Below the pieces are notes generated by a model. It was not told where the DNA came from. It saw only the letters and a program-made list of their open reading frames with translations, and searched no databases. A stretch of DNA of 64,000 nucleotides from Thalassoroseus pseudoceratinae. GTDB lineage: Bacteria > Planctomycetota > Planctomycetia > Planctomycetales > Planctomycetaceae. Position numbers and translations under genes: made by a program. The stretch is from contig NZ_JAALXT010000002.1 in NCBI RefSeq assembly GCF_011634775.1, positions 1,116,001 through 1,180,000 on the forward strand, written 5' to 3'. Position 1 is the stretch's first letter; each line of letters begins with the position of its first letter. This document shows positions 10,207 to 19,144 of this stretch, piece after piece.

Positions 10207-11298
10207 TTAGCTCAACTTTTTCAGTCGGCTGATTCGGCCTGTGGCGACCCATTCGGCGACGAAGATGTCTCCGTTGGCCGCGAAACAGGCATCGTGGGGA
10301 TGCACGAACTTGCCTGCTTGCCAACGTGAGGCATCGTTGCGGATGCCTTTTTTCGATGTCACACGTTTGACGTCGTCACCGAGTTGCGCGACGACTTCGT
10401 TCTTGTCGTTCAACAGCGTGACACGGGCATGGAGTTCCGGCACCAGAAGCAAGTCTTCCCACGTGTCGATGTTGGCGGGCAGACCGAAGCCGGTTTGTGT
10501 TCGCAGATATTTGCCATCAAGTGTGAGGTATTGCAATGTGTGATGGGCTCGGTCACAGATGACGACTTCGGGGTCTCCGTCGCCGCGACGGTCGATCCAA
10601 ATGCCGTGCGGTGTGGCGAACTTGCCTTCACCCTGACCGGGGCCGCCGAACTTGGAAACCCAGTTTGCGTCTTTGTCGTACCGGTGAATGTAGAATGAAC
10701 CGTATCCGTCGGCGAGCAGGAATCCGCCGTCATCCAGAAATGCGAAGTTCGTGGGAAGAAATCGGTCCCGCCCCCAAACTTTCTTGCGGTCGGTGTCTTC
10801 CTTGGCAGCGTAGACACCGGATTCCATCGGGGCGTACTTTTCCCAGACGGTTTCACCGGTGAGTGTCAGTTTTGCGAAGGCTTTGACTTGCTGATACGCA
10901 CAGACGTAGAGAAATTCCTCGCTGCCTTCCTGACGGACTTCCAACCCGTGACCGCCGCCTTGGAATTGATTCCCGAATGCTCGGATGAATTTTCCGTTCG
11001 CATCGAACACGAAAATGGATGGATGGTCTTTGAGATTCGCACGGCCTTCGTGAATGACATACAGGTTGCCGGATTTGTCCACCGCGACGTTGTGTGTCGT
11101 TTGCCACGTGTATTCGCTCGGAAGTTCCGGCCAGTTGTGCTGGACTTCGTAGCGGTGTTCGCCTTCGCCGACGATCAGTGGTTTGTCGGTTTTCGCGGCG
11201 GTGATCACAGCGGGAGCAGCAACGATTGCGGCGGTCGCGGTCGCGGATTGAGCGAGGAATTCTCGACGGTTAACGGCGGACTTGGGCGCGGAAGTCAT
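10207..11298 (-). CDS. NHL-type six-bladed beta-propeller protein, Tat-exported
   Basis: The product has 363 residues. A Tat motif (NRREFL) with a hydrophobic stretch ending near ITAA exports it; GGAGAG 6 bp before the ATG supports the start. The mature protein shows NHL-like blade signatures: HNVAVDKSGNLYVIHEG, IFVFDANGKFIRAFG, FGGPGQGEGKFATPHGIWID and FVHPHDACFAANGDIFVAEW. Related proteins are peptidyl-alpha-hydroxyglycine lyase-like or binding propellers; no catalytic residues are certain, so I do not assign a reaction. It lies between the TolC-like gene (88 bp upstream in transcription) and the PhoD-like gene on the same strand. Confidence 0.78.
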   Translation of the reverse strand: MTSAPKSAVNRREFLAQSATATAAIVAAPAVITAAKTDKPLIVGEGEHRYEVQHNWPELPSEYTWQTTHNVAVDKSGNLYVIHEGRANLKDHPSIFVFDANGKFIRAFGNQFQGGGHGLEVRQEGSEEFLYVCAYQQVKAFAKLTLTGETVWEKYAPMESGVYAAKEDTDRKKVWGRDRFLPTNFAFLDDGGFLLADGYGSFYIHRYDKDANWVSKFGGPGQGEGKFATPHGIWIDRRGDGDPEVVICDRAHHTLQYLTLDGKYLRTQTGFGLPANIDTWEDLLLVPELHARVTLLNDKNEVVAQLGDDVKRVTSKKGIRNDASRWQAGKFVHPHDACFAANGDIFVAEWVATGRISRLKKLS

Positions 11299-11386
11299 CG
11301 AGTCTCTCCGAACGGAAGGTCACGAGTTTGGCAGAATGTGTGCCCACATTGTGCCGTCTTCCGTTCGTGAGGGAAAGCGTATCGCC

Positions 11387-12952
11387 TTATTCCGGCCGGG
11401 GCATTGTGATCATCGATTGAGGCCGGCCGATACGGTTTTGGCTCGATCGTCCCGTGGAACCTCCAAAGTTCCCTACAGTTTGGCTAGGCGAATTCAGTCC
11501 GCCGGTGATCAACAACCCGTCGAGTTGGACGGCAGCCAAATTGAGTTCCCGCATGGCGGCGATGGCGTTGATTTGATTCTCGACATACGTTCGGCGAACG
11601 GTGAGCAGCCGAAGAAAACCGATCTCACCGGATTCGTATCCGCGGGTAGTCAAATCCAGTGCTTCTTGGGCCGTTGGGAGAATCTCGTCTCGATAGAGTT
11701 CAACCTGAGCCCGTGCGACTTCATAGCGTTGCACAGACTGAGCGAGTTGCTGACGCAGAGCAAGTTCCAATCGCTGTACGTTTTCGAGAGCCGCATGAAA
11801 TGCCGCATACGCTGCGGAGATATTTCCTTGGTTCTTGTCGTGAACGGGTAGCATCACGCCCACTTGCAAACCGAACACGGCGTTATCGGCGGCGAAATCG
11901 TTCGAGACACTGCCTTGTAATTGGACGTCTGGAATGGGTTGAACTTGCTCGCGATGCAACTGGGCTTTGGCTTGCTCGACTTGTGCGTGTGCCGATTGCA
12001 AAACCGGGTTGTCTGCTTGCAGTCGAAGCCATTCCGATTCAAAATCGAGCGGCGTCGGATCGCGATCGAGTGTTCCCTCGAGCGGATCATTGGGAAGTTC
12101 ATCGATCCCAATGAACGCGGCGAGTTCACGTCGCGTGCCAATCTGTCGATGCCGTGCTGTTTGTAAGATGACATCGACGGCATTCAATTCAATTTTTGCT
12201 TGGAGTACGTCGGTTTGCGGGACCTGACCAGCTTTCTTGAGCTCCTCAGCGGTCTCGAGTCCCTTGCTGACAATTTTGTGGAGATCTTCAGCGATCTCGA
12301 CGGTTCTTTGGGCCGCGAGCAGTTGATAGAACTGGCTCCTGACGCTGTTGATGACGGCCCAACGTTGTGCGTTTGCCTGCCAACGAGATTGTTCGACGTT
12401 CCAACTGGCTGCCGCTTGGTTCAGCTCGAGTTTGTCGGCGGTCACGACGGTTTGATTGACGAACACGCCCTGACGACCAGCGGTTCCATCATCGTTGATT
12501 TCATCACCGACATAACCAGCCGTTGGGTTGGGATACAGACCGACTTGCAGCCAATTGCCCTCGGCTTGCCGCACAAGCAAACCGGCTTGTCGTAATGTTG
12601 GATTGTTCTCCAGGGCCATCGCTTCCAACGATTGCAACGTGAGTCCATTGGTAAGCGTGGTCGGCAACTGATCCGGGGCTGGCACCGGTGCCGGTGGCAT
12701 TTCCAACTCGACCGATTCACCGGGAGATACTGCCGAAACCAACAGGGCTTCGCTCACCATTGGTTGTGTCGGGCGACATGCGGAAATTTGTTTCGCTGTC
12801 GGTTCATATGATGGCGGTTTGAAGTCTAGGTTCGCGCAAGACGAGAGCCCGCAAACCGCTAGCGTCCCCGCGATTCGTTGGATTCTCGACCACTTCAACC
12901 GGCGAGGTGAGGTGGGCCGTTCTGCCTGCATGTGTCTGAGATGGTTTGTCAT
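11387..12952 (-). CDS. TolC/CusC-type outer-membrane efflux lipoprotein
   Basis: The product has 521 residues, the normal size of the outer membrane efflux protein family. The signal peptide ends in a lipobox (LSSC), and GGAG stands 4 bp before the ATG. Two internally repeated long helical halves typical of TolC-like channels are visible, with family segments such as NPTLRQAG, GLYPNPTAGYVGDE, YQLLAAQRTVEIAEDLH and YESGEIGFLRLLTVRRTY. Such proteins form trimeric tunnels across the outer membrane for RND, MFS or ABC pumps through a periplasmic adaptor. No adaptor or pump gene is next to it, so its partner must be encoded elsewhere. Confidence 0.85.
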   Translation of the reverse strand: MTNHLRHMQAERPTSPRRLKWSRIQRIAGTLAVCGLSSCANLDFKPPSYEPTAKQISACRPTQPMVSEALLVSAVSPGESVELEMPPAPVPAPDQLPTTLTNGLTLQSLEAMALENNPTLRQAGLLVRQAEGNWLQVGLYPNPTAGYVGDEINDDGTAGRQGVFVNQTVVTADKLELNQAAASWNVEQSRWQANAQRWAVINSVRSQFYQLLAAQRTVEIAEDLHKIVSKGLETAEELKKAGQVPQTDVLQAKIELNAVDVILQTARHRQIGTRRELAAFIGIDELPNDPLEGTLDRDPTPLDFESEWLRLQADNPVLQSAHAQVEQAKAQLHREQVQPIPDVQLQGSVSNDFAADNAVFGLQVGVMLPVHDKNQGNISAAYAAFHAALENVQRLELALRQQLAQSVQRYEVARAQVELYRDEILPTAQEALDLTTRGYESGEIGFLRLLTVRRTYVENQINAIAAMRELNLAAVQLDGLLITGGLNSPSQTVGNFGGSTGRSSQNRIGRPQSMITMPRPE

Positions 12953-12993
12953 GAGACTCCGCAGCCAGAATTCAGAGACGTCTGAAAGGGGAT

Positions 12994-13022
12994 CGATACG
13001 TGAGTACTATCTGATCGTATCG
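12994..13022. repeat. Inverted repeat upstream of the TolC-like gene
   Basis: Arms CGATACG (12994-13000) and CGTATCG (13016-13022) are perfect 7-bp inverted repeats separated by 15 bp. The site lies 42 bp upstream of the efflux gene start, a fitting place for a dimeric repressor, but spacing and sequence do not match an operator I know. No T-run follows on either strand, so it is not an intrinsic terminator. Confidence 0.3.
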
Positions 13023-13188
13023 GATTGATCGCCAATGACGCTTGAAACGATTTTGCGGACCCAGCCACGGTTGCCATTTCGATCGCACAGCCATCAGTCA
13101 ATTGAGTTCAAGCGTTCTCGTTGAACAAAAAATCGGAATCTTCGCGCGCTGCTGAATTTCTGATGGGCACGAGACGTATAACGGGACA

Positions 13189-14274
13189 TCAACACGCAAC
13201 AGGAAATGCGATTGGTCGACGAGTTTGATTGGACTGGTAAATCGCTGTGAACATTTCAACGACGATGCGGCCTTCGATCCCACTGACCAACGGCGGGCGA
13301 TTCTGACGGATACCCTGCAGAAAATCTTGAATCTGCAATTCGTGGTAGAACGTTGTGGCGTCGATCTCGGTGAACCGTTGACGATCTTCTTTTTCAAATT
13401 TCGCGAGTCGGTGTTCTTCACCAGAGATTGTCCAGAGATCGTTCAGGGGCGGGTCGGCGATGGATGACATCCCGGCGACAAACGTGGCTCCGGAATCGGT
13501 TTGGACCCCGACCGATGCTCCATTCGATCCGTGAATATGCACTTTCGTGTGGATGCCGGGGTTTTGGGAAAGACTCGTCACGATGTTGCCGAGTCCACCG
13601 GATTTGAACCGCACGATCGCTACGGAGGTGTCTTCGACTTCAATGTAAGGATGATTCAAATTGCTCCAGTAACCGGATATTTCCTCGATGTCTCCCATGA
13701 ACCATTGCAGCATGTCCAACTGATGCGGCGATTGATTGACCAACACACCACCGCCTTCGGTGTCCCAGCGGCCTCGCCACGGGTCGGATTCGTAGTATGC
13801 TTGGTCCCGCCAACTGAACATCGAAAACGTGCCCAAAATTGGCTTGCCGATCTTGCCGGCATCAATCGCCGTTTTCATGCGTTGGACAGGTTCGAAGAAT
13901 CGACGCTGACTGACGATTCCCAGTTGCACACCCGCCGAATCGCAGGCATCAAGCATTCGATCACAAGATTCCAACGAAGACGCCATCGGTTTTTCGACGA
14001 GAACGTGAGCACCCAGCTTGGCGGCTTCCACGCACGGTTGCTCGTGCAGCGGATGCGGTGTGCAGATCATCACAGCTTCGGCACCGGTTTTGCTTACCAT
14101 TTCCGAAACGGAATCAAACGCCGAGACATGGTACTCGCTGGCGAACCGCTCGGCTCGGTCCCGTTGACCGTCACACACGGCGACGAAATTCGATTCCGCC
14201 AGCTTCGCCAAGGCTTGCGCATGAATCTGCCCCACCTTGCCACAACCAACAAGTGCTGTCCGAACCGGAACCAT
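13189..14274 (-). CDS. Gfo/Idh/MocA-family oxidoreductase
   Basis: The product has 361 residues. The N-terminal Rossmann fold begins at once with VRTALVGCGKVGQIHA (GxGxxG dinucleotide binding), followed by the family motif EKPMA that contributes the catalytic Lys, and a C-terminal alpha/beta domain (WRGRWDTEGGGVLVNQSPHQLD), where H in the QxxHxxD region is expected to act in catalysis. These enzymes oxidise or reduce sugars or cyclitols with NAD(P); the substrate cannot be read from sequence. ATG 14274 is preferred over the upstream frame because GAGG lies 6 bp before it and the Rossmann strand starts directly after. The gene is divergent from rnr. Confidence 0.87.
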   Translation of the reverse strand: MVPVRTALVGCGKVGQIHAQALAKLAESNFVAVCDGQRDRAERFASEYHVSAFDSVSEMVSKTGAEAVMICTPHPLHEQPCVEAAKLGAHVLVEKPMASSLESCDRMLDACDSAGVQLGIVSQRRFFEPVQRMKTAIDAGKIGKPILGTFSMFSWRDQAYYESDPWRGRWDTEGGGVLVNQSPHQLDMLQWFMGDIEEISGYWSNLNHPYIEVEDTSVAIVRFKSGGLGNIVTSLSQNPGIHTKVHIHGSNGASVGVQTDSGATFVAGMSSIADPPLNDLWTISGEEHRLAKFEKEDRQRFTEIDATTFYHELQIQDFLQGIRQNRPPLVSGIEGRIVVEMFTAIYQSNQTRRPIAFPVAC

Positions 14275-14341
14275 AGTTTTCCTCGTTGCACGGTCCGCAA
14301 GCCAATAACGAACTTGAAGCGGACACATCACACACAAATTC

Positions 14342-14355
14342 CGGCCGATCGGCCG
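14342..14355. repeat. Perfect 14-bp palindrome between oxidoreductase and rnr
   Basis: CGGCCGATCGGCCG is a perfect self-complementary site in the 155-bp divergent space between the oxidoreductase and RNase R. It could be an operator for either gene. It contains restriction-type palindromes that occur by chance in GC-rich DNA, so the call is weak. Confidence 0.25.
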
Positions 14356-14429
14356 AACGCATTACCATATCGAGAGTGTTGCCAAATCGGGTATGATTTG
14401 CCAACGCTCGCTGTAGCAAACAATTGAAG

Positions 14430-16655
14430 ATGGAATTGATGAACGAATTCGAACAACAGATTCTCGACTACCTCACGCAGCCCGACTATAAGCCGATCAA
14501 GGCGTCTCTACTAGCAAAGAAGCTTCGGGTTCCAAAGTCGAAACTATCCGCGTTCCACGATCTCTTGGAACAACTGATTGAAGATGGCCAAGTCCGTGAG
14601 AACCGCAATGGACGGATTCGTCCGCGCGCACTCGCGGGGGAAGTTGTCGGCATCATCAAACGCGTGGGCAGCGGCGGCGGTTATGTGATTCCGCACGAAC
14701 GCACCCCGGAGTTACAAGAACTCGATGTGTACGTTGCGCCTGAGGATGTAGCTGCTGCGCACACAGGTGATGAAGTCACCGTCCGTCTGTCGAACCGTCG
14801 ACGCAGCAACGGGCAGCGTTGCGGCCGTGTCACTTCGATCATCCAACGGGCGACGCAAACCTTTGTCGGCACCTATTTCGTGGATGGCGAAATCGGTTTG
14901 GTGCGAGTCGATGGAACGACATTTACCGATCCAATTTTCGTAGGCGATTCCCGTGCGAAGTCGGCCCGGCCTGGTGACAAAGTCGTCATCGAGATGCTGC
15001 GGTTTCCGACTCCGCGTTATGAAGGTGAAGGCGTCATTACGGAAGTGCTCGGCGCGTTTGGTGAACCCGGCGTGGATATGCAGAGCATCATCCACGAATT
15101 CGGTTTGCCGCAAGCATTCCCGGAAGATGCCTTGCAGGAAGCACGTGAGCAAGCGGAGTTGTTCGACGAGGAAGTTGTTGGCGACCGCGATGATTTCACG
15201 AAGAACATCACAGTAACGATCGACCCCGTCGATGCCCGAGACTTTGACGATGCGATTTCGCTGAAACGGACTCGCAAAGGGCATTGGCAGTTGATGGTGC
15301 ATATTGCTGATGTCGCTCACTTCGTGCAAAAGGGGTCGCCGCTGGATCGGGAAGCCTATGATCGGGCGACGAGTATCTATCTTCCCGGTCGTGTGATTCC
15401 GATGCTCCCGGAATTAATCTCGAATGGTCTTGCGAGTCTTCAGCAAGGAAGAATTCGCTACACCAAGACCGTGGAAATCGAATACACCCCGGATGGCATC
15501 CCTGTGGATGTGCAATTCCACAATTCGGTCATCAAGGTGAATAAGCGATTCGCGTATGAAGAAGTCATGCCGATCATTCGGAATCCCGACAAGCACAAAG
15601 GCCGAATCAGTGCGAAGGTTCGCCAAATGTTGGGATGGATGCACGAACTCGCCATGACACTTCGCAAACGCCGCTTCGAATCCGGGGCGTTGGAACTGCA
15701 TCTGAAAGAGGTCAAACTCGATTTTAATTCCGACGGTGCCGTGAGCGGAGCGCACACTGTCGAGCATGACGAGAGTCACCAGATCATCGAAGAGTTCATG
15801 TTGGCCGCCAATATCGCTGTGGCGACGGCGATGGATGACATGGAGTATCCGTTCCTCCGTCGGGTCCATCCAGAACCGGACGAACTCAAATTGAAGGCAT
15901 TCGCAGAGTTTTCAACGGCACTTGGGTTTCCGATCAAGAAGTATCAAAGCCGATCGCATTTGCAGGCGTTAATTGACGATGTCCATGCGAAACCGGGTGA
16001 GCAGGCAGTGAATTTCGCGTTGCTTCGCAGTATGAAGCAGGCGTCATATTCGCCGGAGGAAGTCGGACACTATGCATTGGCCGAGGAGAACTATTGTCAC
16101 TTCACCAGCCCGATTCGGCGGTATCCCGATTTGACCGTGCATCGGTTGTTCGATGAAATCGTCAAGCACAACAAGAAGGCCCGCTTTGACAATTTCTCGG
16201 AACTCGCGAAACAAGGGCGGCATTGTTCCGACCGTGAACGCCGAGCTGCGACCGCTGAGCGTGAACTGACGAAGGTCAAATTGCTCACGTATATGGAGAG
16301 CCAAGTCGATGAGACGCTGGAGGCCGTCATCACTGGGGTTGAACGCTTCGGGGTGTTCTGCCAAGGCGTCGATGTGCCCGCCGAAGGCATGATTCACGTC
16401 ACCGCCTTGGAACCGGCGGACTATTACGACTACGAGCAATCAACCTTCGCATTTGTGGGGCGTCGCACTGGGGCCCGGTTCCGTTTGGGGGATCGCATTC
16501 GCGTTGTTGTTGCACGAGTGGACGTCGATCGCCGCGAACTCGATTTCCGTGTCGCACCAGACAACGCACCGAAAACGAAGAAGTCAAAAACGAAAAAGAA
16601 GCCCAAGCCAAAGCCCAAGAAGACGATTCGCGTGAAGCGGAAACGCCGGAAATAG
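14430..16655 (+). CDS. rnr: Ribonuclease R (RNB-family 3'-5' exoribonuclease)
   Basis: The product has 741 residues, a normal RNase R length. Domains in order are an N-terminal winged-helix (about 5-70), two cold-shock OB folds (about 70-230), the RNB catalytic domain beginning near residue 260 with DPVDARDFDDAIS, whose Asp residues bind Mg2+, and a C-terminal S1 domain (about 628-710, TGVERFGVFCQGVDVPAEG). A Lys-rich tail of about 30 residues ends the protein, a feature of RNase R that helps bind structured RNA. It degrades mRNA and rRNA fragments processively from the 3' end in the cytoplasm. The start is uncertain: TTG 14424, ATG 14430 and ATG 14439 are in frame and none has a strong ribosome site. 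Confidence 0.93.
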   Translation: MELMNEFEQQILDYLTQPDYKPIKASLLAKKLRVPKSKLSAFHDLLEQLIEDGQVRENRNGRIRPRALAGEVVGIIKRVGSGGGYVIPHERTPELQELDVYVAPEDVAAAHTGDEVTVRLSNRRRSNGQRCGRVTSIIQRATQTFVGTYFVDGEIGLVRVDGTTFTDPIFVGDSRAKSARPGDKVVIEMLRFPTPRYEGEGVITEVLGAFGEPGVDMQSIIHEFGLPQAFPEDALQEAREQAELFDEEVVGDRDDFTKNITVTIDPVDARDFDDAISLKRTRKGHWQLMVHIADVAHFVQKGSPLDREAYDRATSIYLPGRVIPMLPELISNGLASLQQGRIRYTKTVEIEYTPDGIPVDVQFHNSVIKVNKRFAYEEVMPIIRNPDKHKGRISAKVRQMLGWMHELAMTLRKRRFESGALELHLKEVKLDFNSDGAVSGAHTVEHDESHQIIEEFMLAANIAVATAMDDMEYPFLRRVHPEPDELKLKAFAEFSTALGFPIKKYQSRSHLQALIDDVHAKPGEQAVNFALLRSMKQASYSPEEVGHYALAEENYCHFTSPIRRYPDLTVHRLFDEIVKHNKKARFDNFSELAKQGRHCSDRERRAATAERELTKVKLLTYMESQVDETLEAVITGVERFGVFCQGVDVPAEGMIHVTALEPADYYDYEQSTFAFVGRRTGARFRLGDRIRVVVARVDVDRRELDFRVAPDNAPKTKKSKTKKKPKPKPKKTIRVKRKRRK

Positions 16656-16777
16656 TCGATCGGCGTGCCATCGAGTTGCATTGGTTTTGGGATGGGCACC
16701 CTCCCTTTGGAATGGTTCTTGCTTTGGTTGGAATCTAGTCGAGCACACGAACACTTTCAAAGATGGAAATATCAGTC

Positions 16778-17524
16778 ATGAATCGTTTTGAGGGAAAGAA
16801 GATCCTCGTTACTGGCGGGTCCGGTGGCATCGGGAAGGCAACCGCACTGCAGTTGGCCAAAGAAGGTGCCGAGGTGCTGGTCACTGGTACGAACGAGTCC
16901 AAGTTGGACGATGTGCAATCAGCCCATCCGAACATCACGGCCATCAAGAACGACGCCGGTGATCCACAAGCCGCCGAGAAACTAGCCGGGGCAGTCAAAG
17001 AACAATTCGGGCAACTCGACGCCGCGTTCTTGAATGCGGGCTATGGTCAGTTTGTTCCCCACAATGAAGTCACGTCCGACTTGTTTGATTCGCAATACGA
17101 TGTCAACGTTCGGGGACCGATACTCCATGCGAAAGTCCTATCGCCACTGATCAAGGACGGCGGGAACCTGCTGTTCACGACTTCGGTTGCGACATACTTG
17201 GGGATGGATGGCGGAGTGCTTTACAACTCGACCAAGGGAGCTCTGCGGACTGTGGTGCGTGTTCTTGCGAGCGAACTGGCAGACCGCAAGATTCGTGTCA
17301 ACGCAGTCGCTCCCGGTCCTATCGGTTCCGACTTCTTCGACCGCACCAACATGGGCGACGACGAACAAGAACAGATGACCGAGCAAATCAAGCAACAAGT
17401 TCCATTGGGGCGATTTGGCGAGCCGGAAGAAGTCGCTGAAGTGGCAGCGTTCTTGATGTCCGACGCCGCGTCTTATGTCTCCGCTGCTGAATTCGTTGTC
17501 GATGGCGGAATGACACAACGCTAG
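16778..17524 (+). CDS. SDR-family oxidoreductase (classical)
   Basis: The product has 248 residues, typical of classical short-chain dehydrogenases. Visible motifs are the cofactor loop TGGSGGIG near the N-terminus, NAG (as LNAGYG), the catalytic Ser in LLFTTS, the YxxxK pair in YNSTKGA, and the PG motif NAVAPGPIGSDFF; the C-terminus ends VDGGMTQ as in many FabG-like members. The reaction is an NAD(P)-linked alcohol/carbonyl exchange with unknown substrate. ATG 16778 is chosen to begin just before the Rossmann strand; ATG 16763 would add five residues. A strong two-way terminator follows 30 bp after the stop. Confidence 0.88.
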   Translation: MNRFEGKKILVTGGSGGIGKATALQLAKEGAEVLVTGTNESKLDDVQSAHPNITAIKNDAGDPQAAEKLAGAVKEQFGQLDAAFLNAGYGQFVPHNEVTSDLFDSQYDVNVRGPILHAKVLSPLIKDGGNLLFTTSVATYLGMDGGVLYNSTKGALRTVVRVLASELADRKIRVNAVAPGPIGSDFFDRTNMGDDEQEQMTEQIKQQVPLGRFGEPEEVAEVAAFLMSDAASYVSAAEFVVDGGMTQR

Positions 17525-17555
17525 ACGATGGATATCCATTCAACATAGCAATCAA

Positions 17556-17594
17556 AAAGAGCCGGGGCCGTCGTTGGTTCCCGGCTCTTTTTTT
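17556..17594. terminator. Bidirectional intrinsic terminator
   Basis: An 11-bp perfect stem, AAAGAGCCGGG (17556-17566) with CCCGGCTCTTT (17580-17590), is flanked by a T-run on the plus strand and by an A-run on the other side. It can end transcription from the SDR gene and from the convergent cytochrome gene that finishes at 17621. Confidence 0.88.
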
Positions 17595-17620
17595 GTGATT
17601 GGTTTTCCATCGGGCGAGGT

Positions 17621-18091
17621 TTATTCGAGCGAGTTCAAGTATGCAGCGATGGCAGAAGCATCCTCGACGGTCATTTTGTAGGGGGGCATTGGGGCATCCG
17701 GTTTCGGACCACGCGGGCGTTTGGCGGTGGTGAGGAGCATGACCAAATCCGCTTCACTCCATCCCCCTGGCAAACCAGCGATCGAAGGTGCATGAAACGC
17801 CCATTGCGTCGAGCGATACGGGCTAGCGACAGGGACGGGAGCACCTTCGAAGAGTTTGCGGGAATCGATTTCGCCATTGGAACGACGCGGCGAATGACAT
17901 TGCACGCACATTGCGACTTCCGTCGCGAGATACTTCCCGCGTTCGATCTTGCTCATGTCGCTGGACGATTCCGATTTCTTTGGGTCGTCATCCTGGCCAA
18001 CGACATCCGTTGGAGTTTGCATCATAAATCCCACGCAGCCAACAAGAACCAGCAGGGCCAAACCCGAGCGGATTCGAATCCAGATACTCAC
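17621..18091 (-). CDS. Membrane-anchored class I cytochrome c
   Basis: The product has 156 residues. GTG 18091 is chosen because AAGGAG sits 7 bp upstream; the longer frame from 18121 would place that ribosome site inside the gene. The N-terminus is a single hydrophobic segment (LALLVLVGCVGFMM) that serves as anchor or signal; LVGC could be a lipobox. One covalent heme site is visible (CVQCH), with a likely distal Met ligand in MPPYKM near the C-terminus and the closing helix AIAAYLNSLE typical of small cytochromes c. It should carry single electrons on the outer face of the cytoplasmic membrane. Its redox partner is not in the window. Confidence 0.85.
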   Translation of the reverse strand: MSIWIRIRSGLALLVLVGCVGFMMQTPTDVVGQDDDPKKSESSSDMSKIERGKYLATEVAMCVQCHSPRRSNGEIDSRKLFEGAPVPVASPYRSTQWAFHAPSIAGLPGGWSEADLVMLLTTAKRPRGPKPDAPMPPYKMTVEDASAIAAYLNSLE

Positions 18092-18247
18092 CGTACGTCT
18101 CCTTGAAGTTGGATTGTTCACAATCGAATCATAGTCGTTTCAGCAACGAAAACCAGCCGACAAGAATCGCGGCGTGTTGACCGCCTGTACTGGCGATCCC
18201 ATAATGCAACTGCGGGCTCAGGGCGGGAAGCGAAAGGCGGTCGAGCG

Positions 18248-19144
18248 ATGAAGAACTTGGTCTTCGCCGTAATGGCAGTTTGGATCTCTGGGGGCCTTCC
18301 GCACGCCAGCGGGCAGATCGTGCATTCCTTCGACTTCCAATACTACCACGGCCCCGTTGGCGGCGGATTTCCGGTCGTTTGCGGTCAATACGGTTTACAA
18401 AGTTGCGTGGTCAGCCCGCCACCAATCTGGACGCGGACCGATTGCGTGCTGTTTGAATCCACGCCGATCTACACACCAGTGGCTATTTCCGGCCCGGTCC
18501 CAACCGTGGGACAATGGCCACCCGAGCAATGGACGCCGGCATTTGTGCCGAATCAGTTTCCGGTTCCCAACACGTTCGCTCTCCGGAACTCGATCGGTGG
18601 CCCGGTCAATGCGATCGTCGGACCAACCGAACCGATCCTGCCGGAACCGTCGTCACATACCTCGATTCTCAAAAGTCTACGGACGCAGATTCGTGGAGAC
18701 CATTGGTTCCGGAAACAGGAATTCAGCGCTGCGTATCGTCGTTATCGGGATGCTGTCAATCAAGCTCGTGACCGTGGAGCGGCCCATTTACGGTTGACGA
18801 TTGCCCTCGCGGCGATTAATCAATTCGACCGGGCGGCCGAGCAACTCAAAAAGGGACTGCGAGCGGACCCGGCACTCGTCGAGGAGGCGGACACCTTAGA
18901 AACGGTGTTTGGGCCGGAGAACGAAGTCGCCAAGCAAGGAGTGTTGCTCGCGGTTCTCGAATGGTTGGAAGAAGAGAAGCAAAACCCCGATCGGCTGTTC
19001 CTGGCGGGGGCGTTGTTGCAATTCGACGGCCAAACAGAGCGGGCGAAAGAGTTGCTCGAGTCCGGTCGCAAACTCTCGCCGCGAGCGGGTTGGTTCGATC
19101 CATTGCTTGCCGCGATTCCGCCCGCCAACGCGAATGAACCCTGA
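18248..19144 (+). CDS. Secreted TPR-repeat protein
   Basis: The product has 298 residues with a Sec signal peptide (cleavage near HASGQ). The first part of the mature chain is Pro/Gly/Tyr-rich and probably extended. From about residue 150 the sequence turns helical with TPR-like pairs: WFRKQEFSAAYRRYRDAVNQ, AAHLRLTIALAAINQFDRAA and LFLAGALLQFDGQTERAKEL. Proteins of this layout are common in planctomycetes and are thought to mediate protein contacts outside the cytoplasm. Its end overlaps the start of the glycosyltransferase gene by 11 bp, so the two are probably co-translated. Confidence 0.72.
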   Translation: MKNLVFAVMAVWISGGLPHASGQIVHSFDFQYYHGPVGGGFPVVCGQYGLQSCVVSPPPIWTRTDCVLFESTPIYTPVAISGPVPTVGQWPPEQWTPAFVPNQFPVPNTFALRNSIGGPVNAIVGPTEPILPEPSSHTSILKSLRTQIRGDHWFRKQEFSAAYRRYRDAVNQARDRGAAHLRLTIALAAINQFDRAAEQLKKGLRADPALVEEADTLETVFGPENEVAKQGVLLAVLEWLEEEKQNPDRLFLAGALLQFDGQTERAKELLESGRKLSPRAGWFDPLLAAIPPANANEP

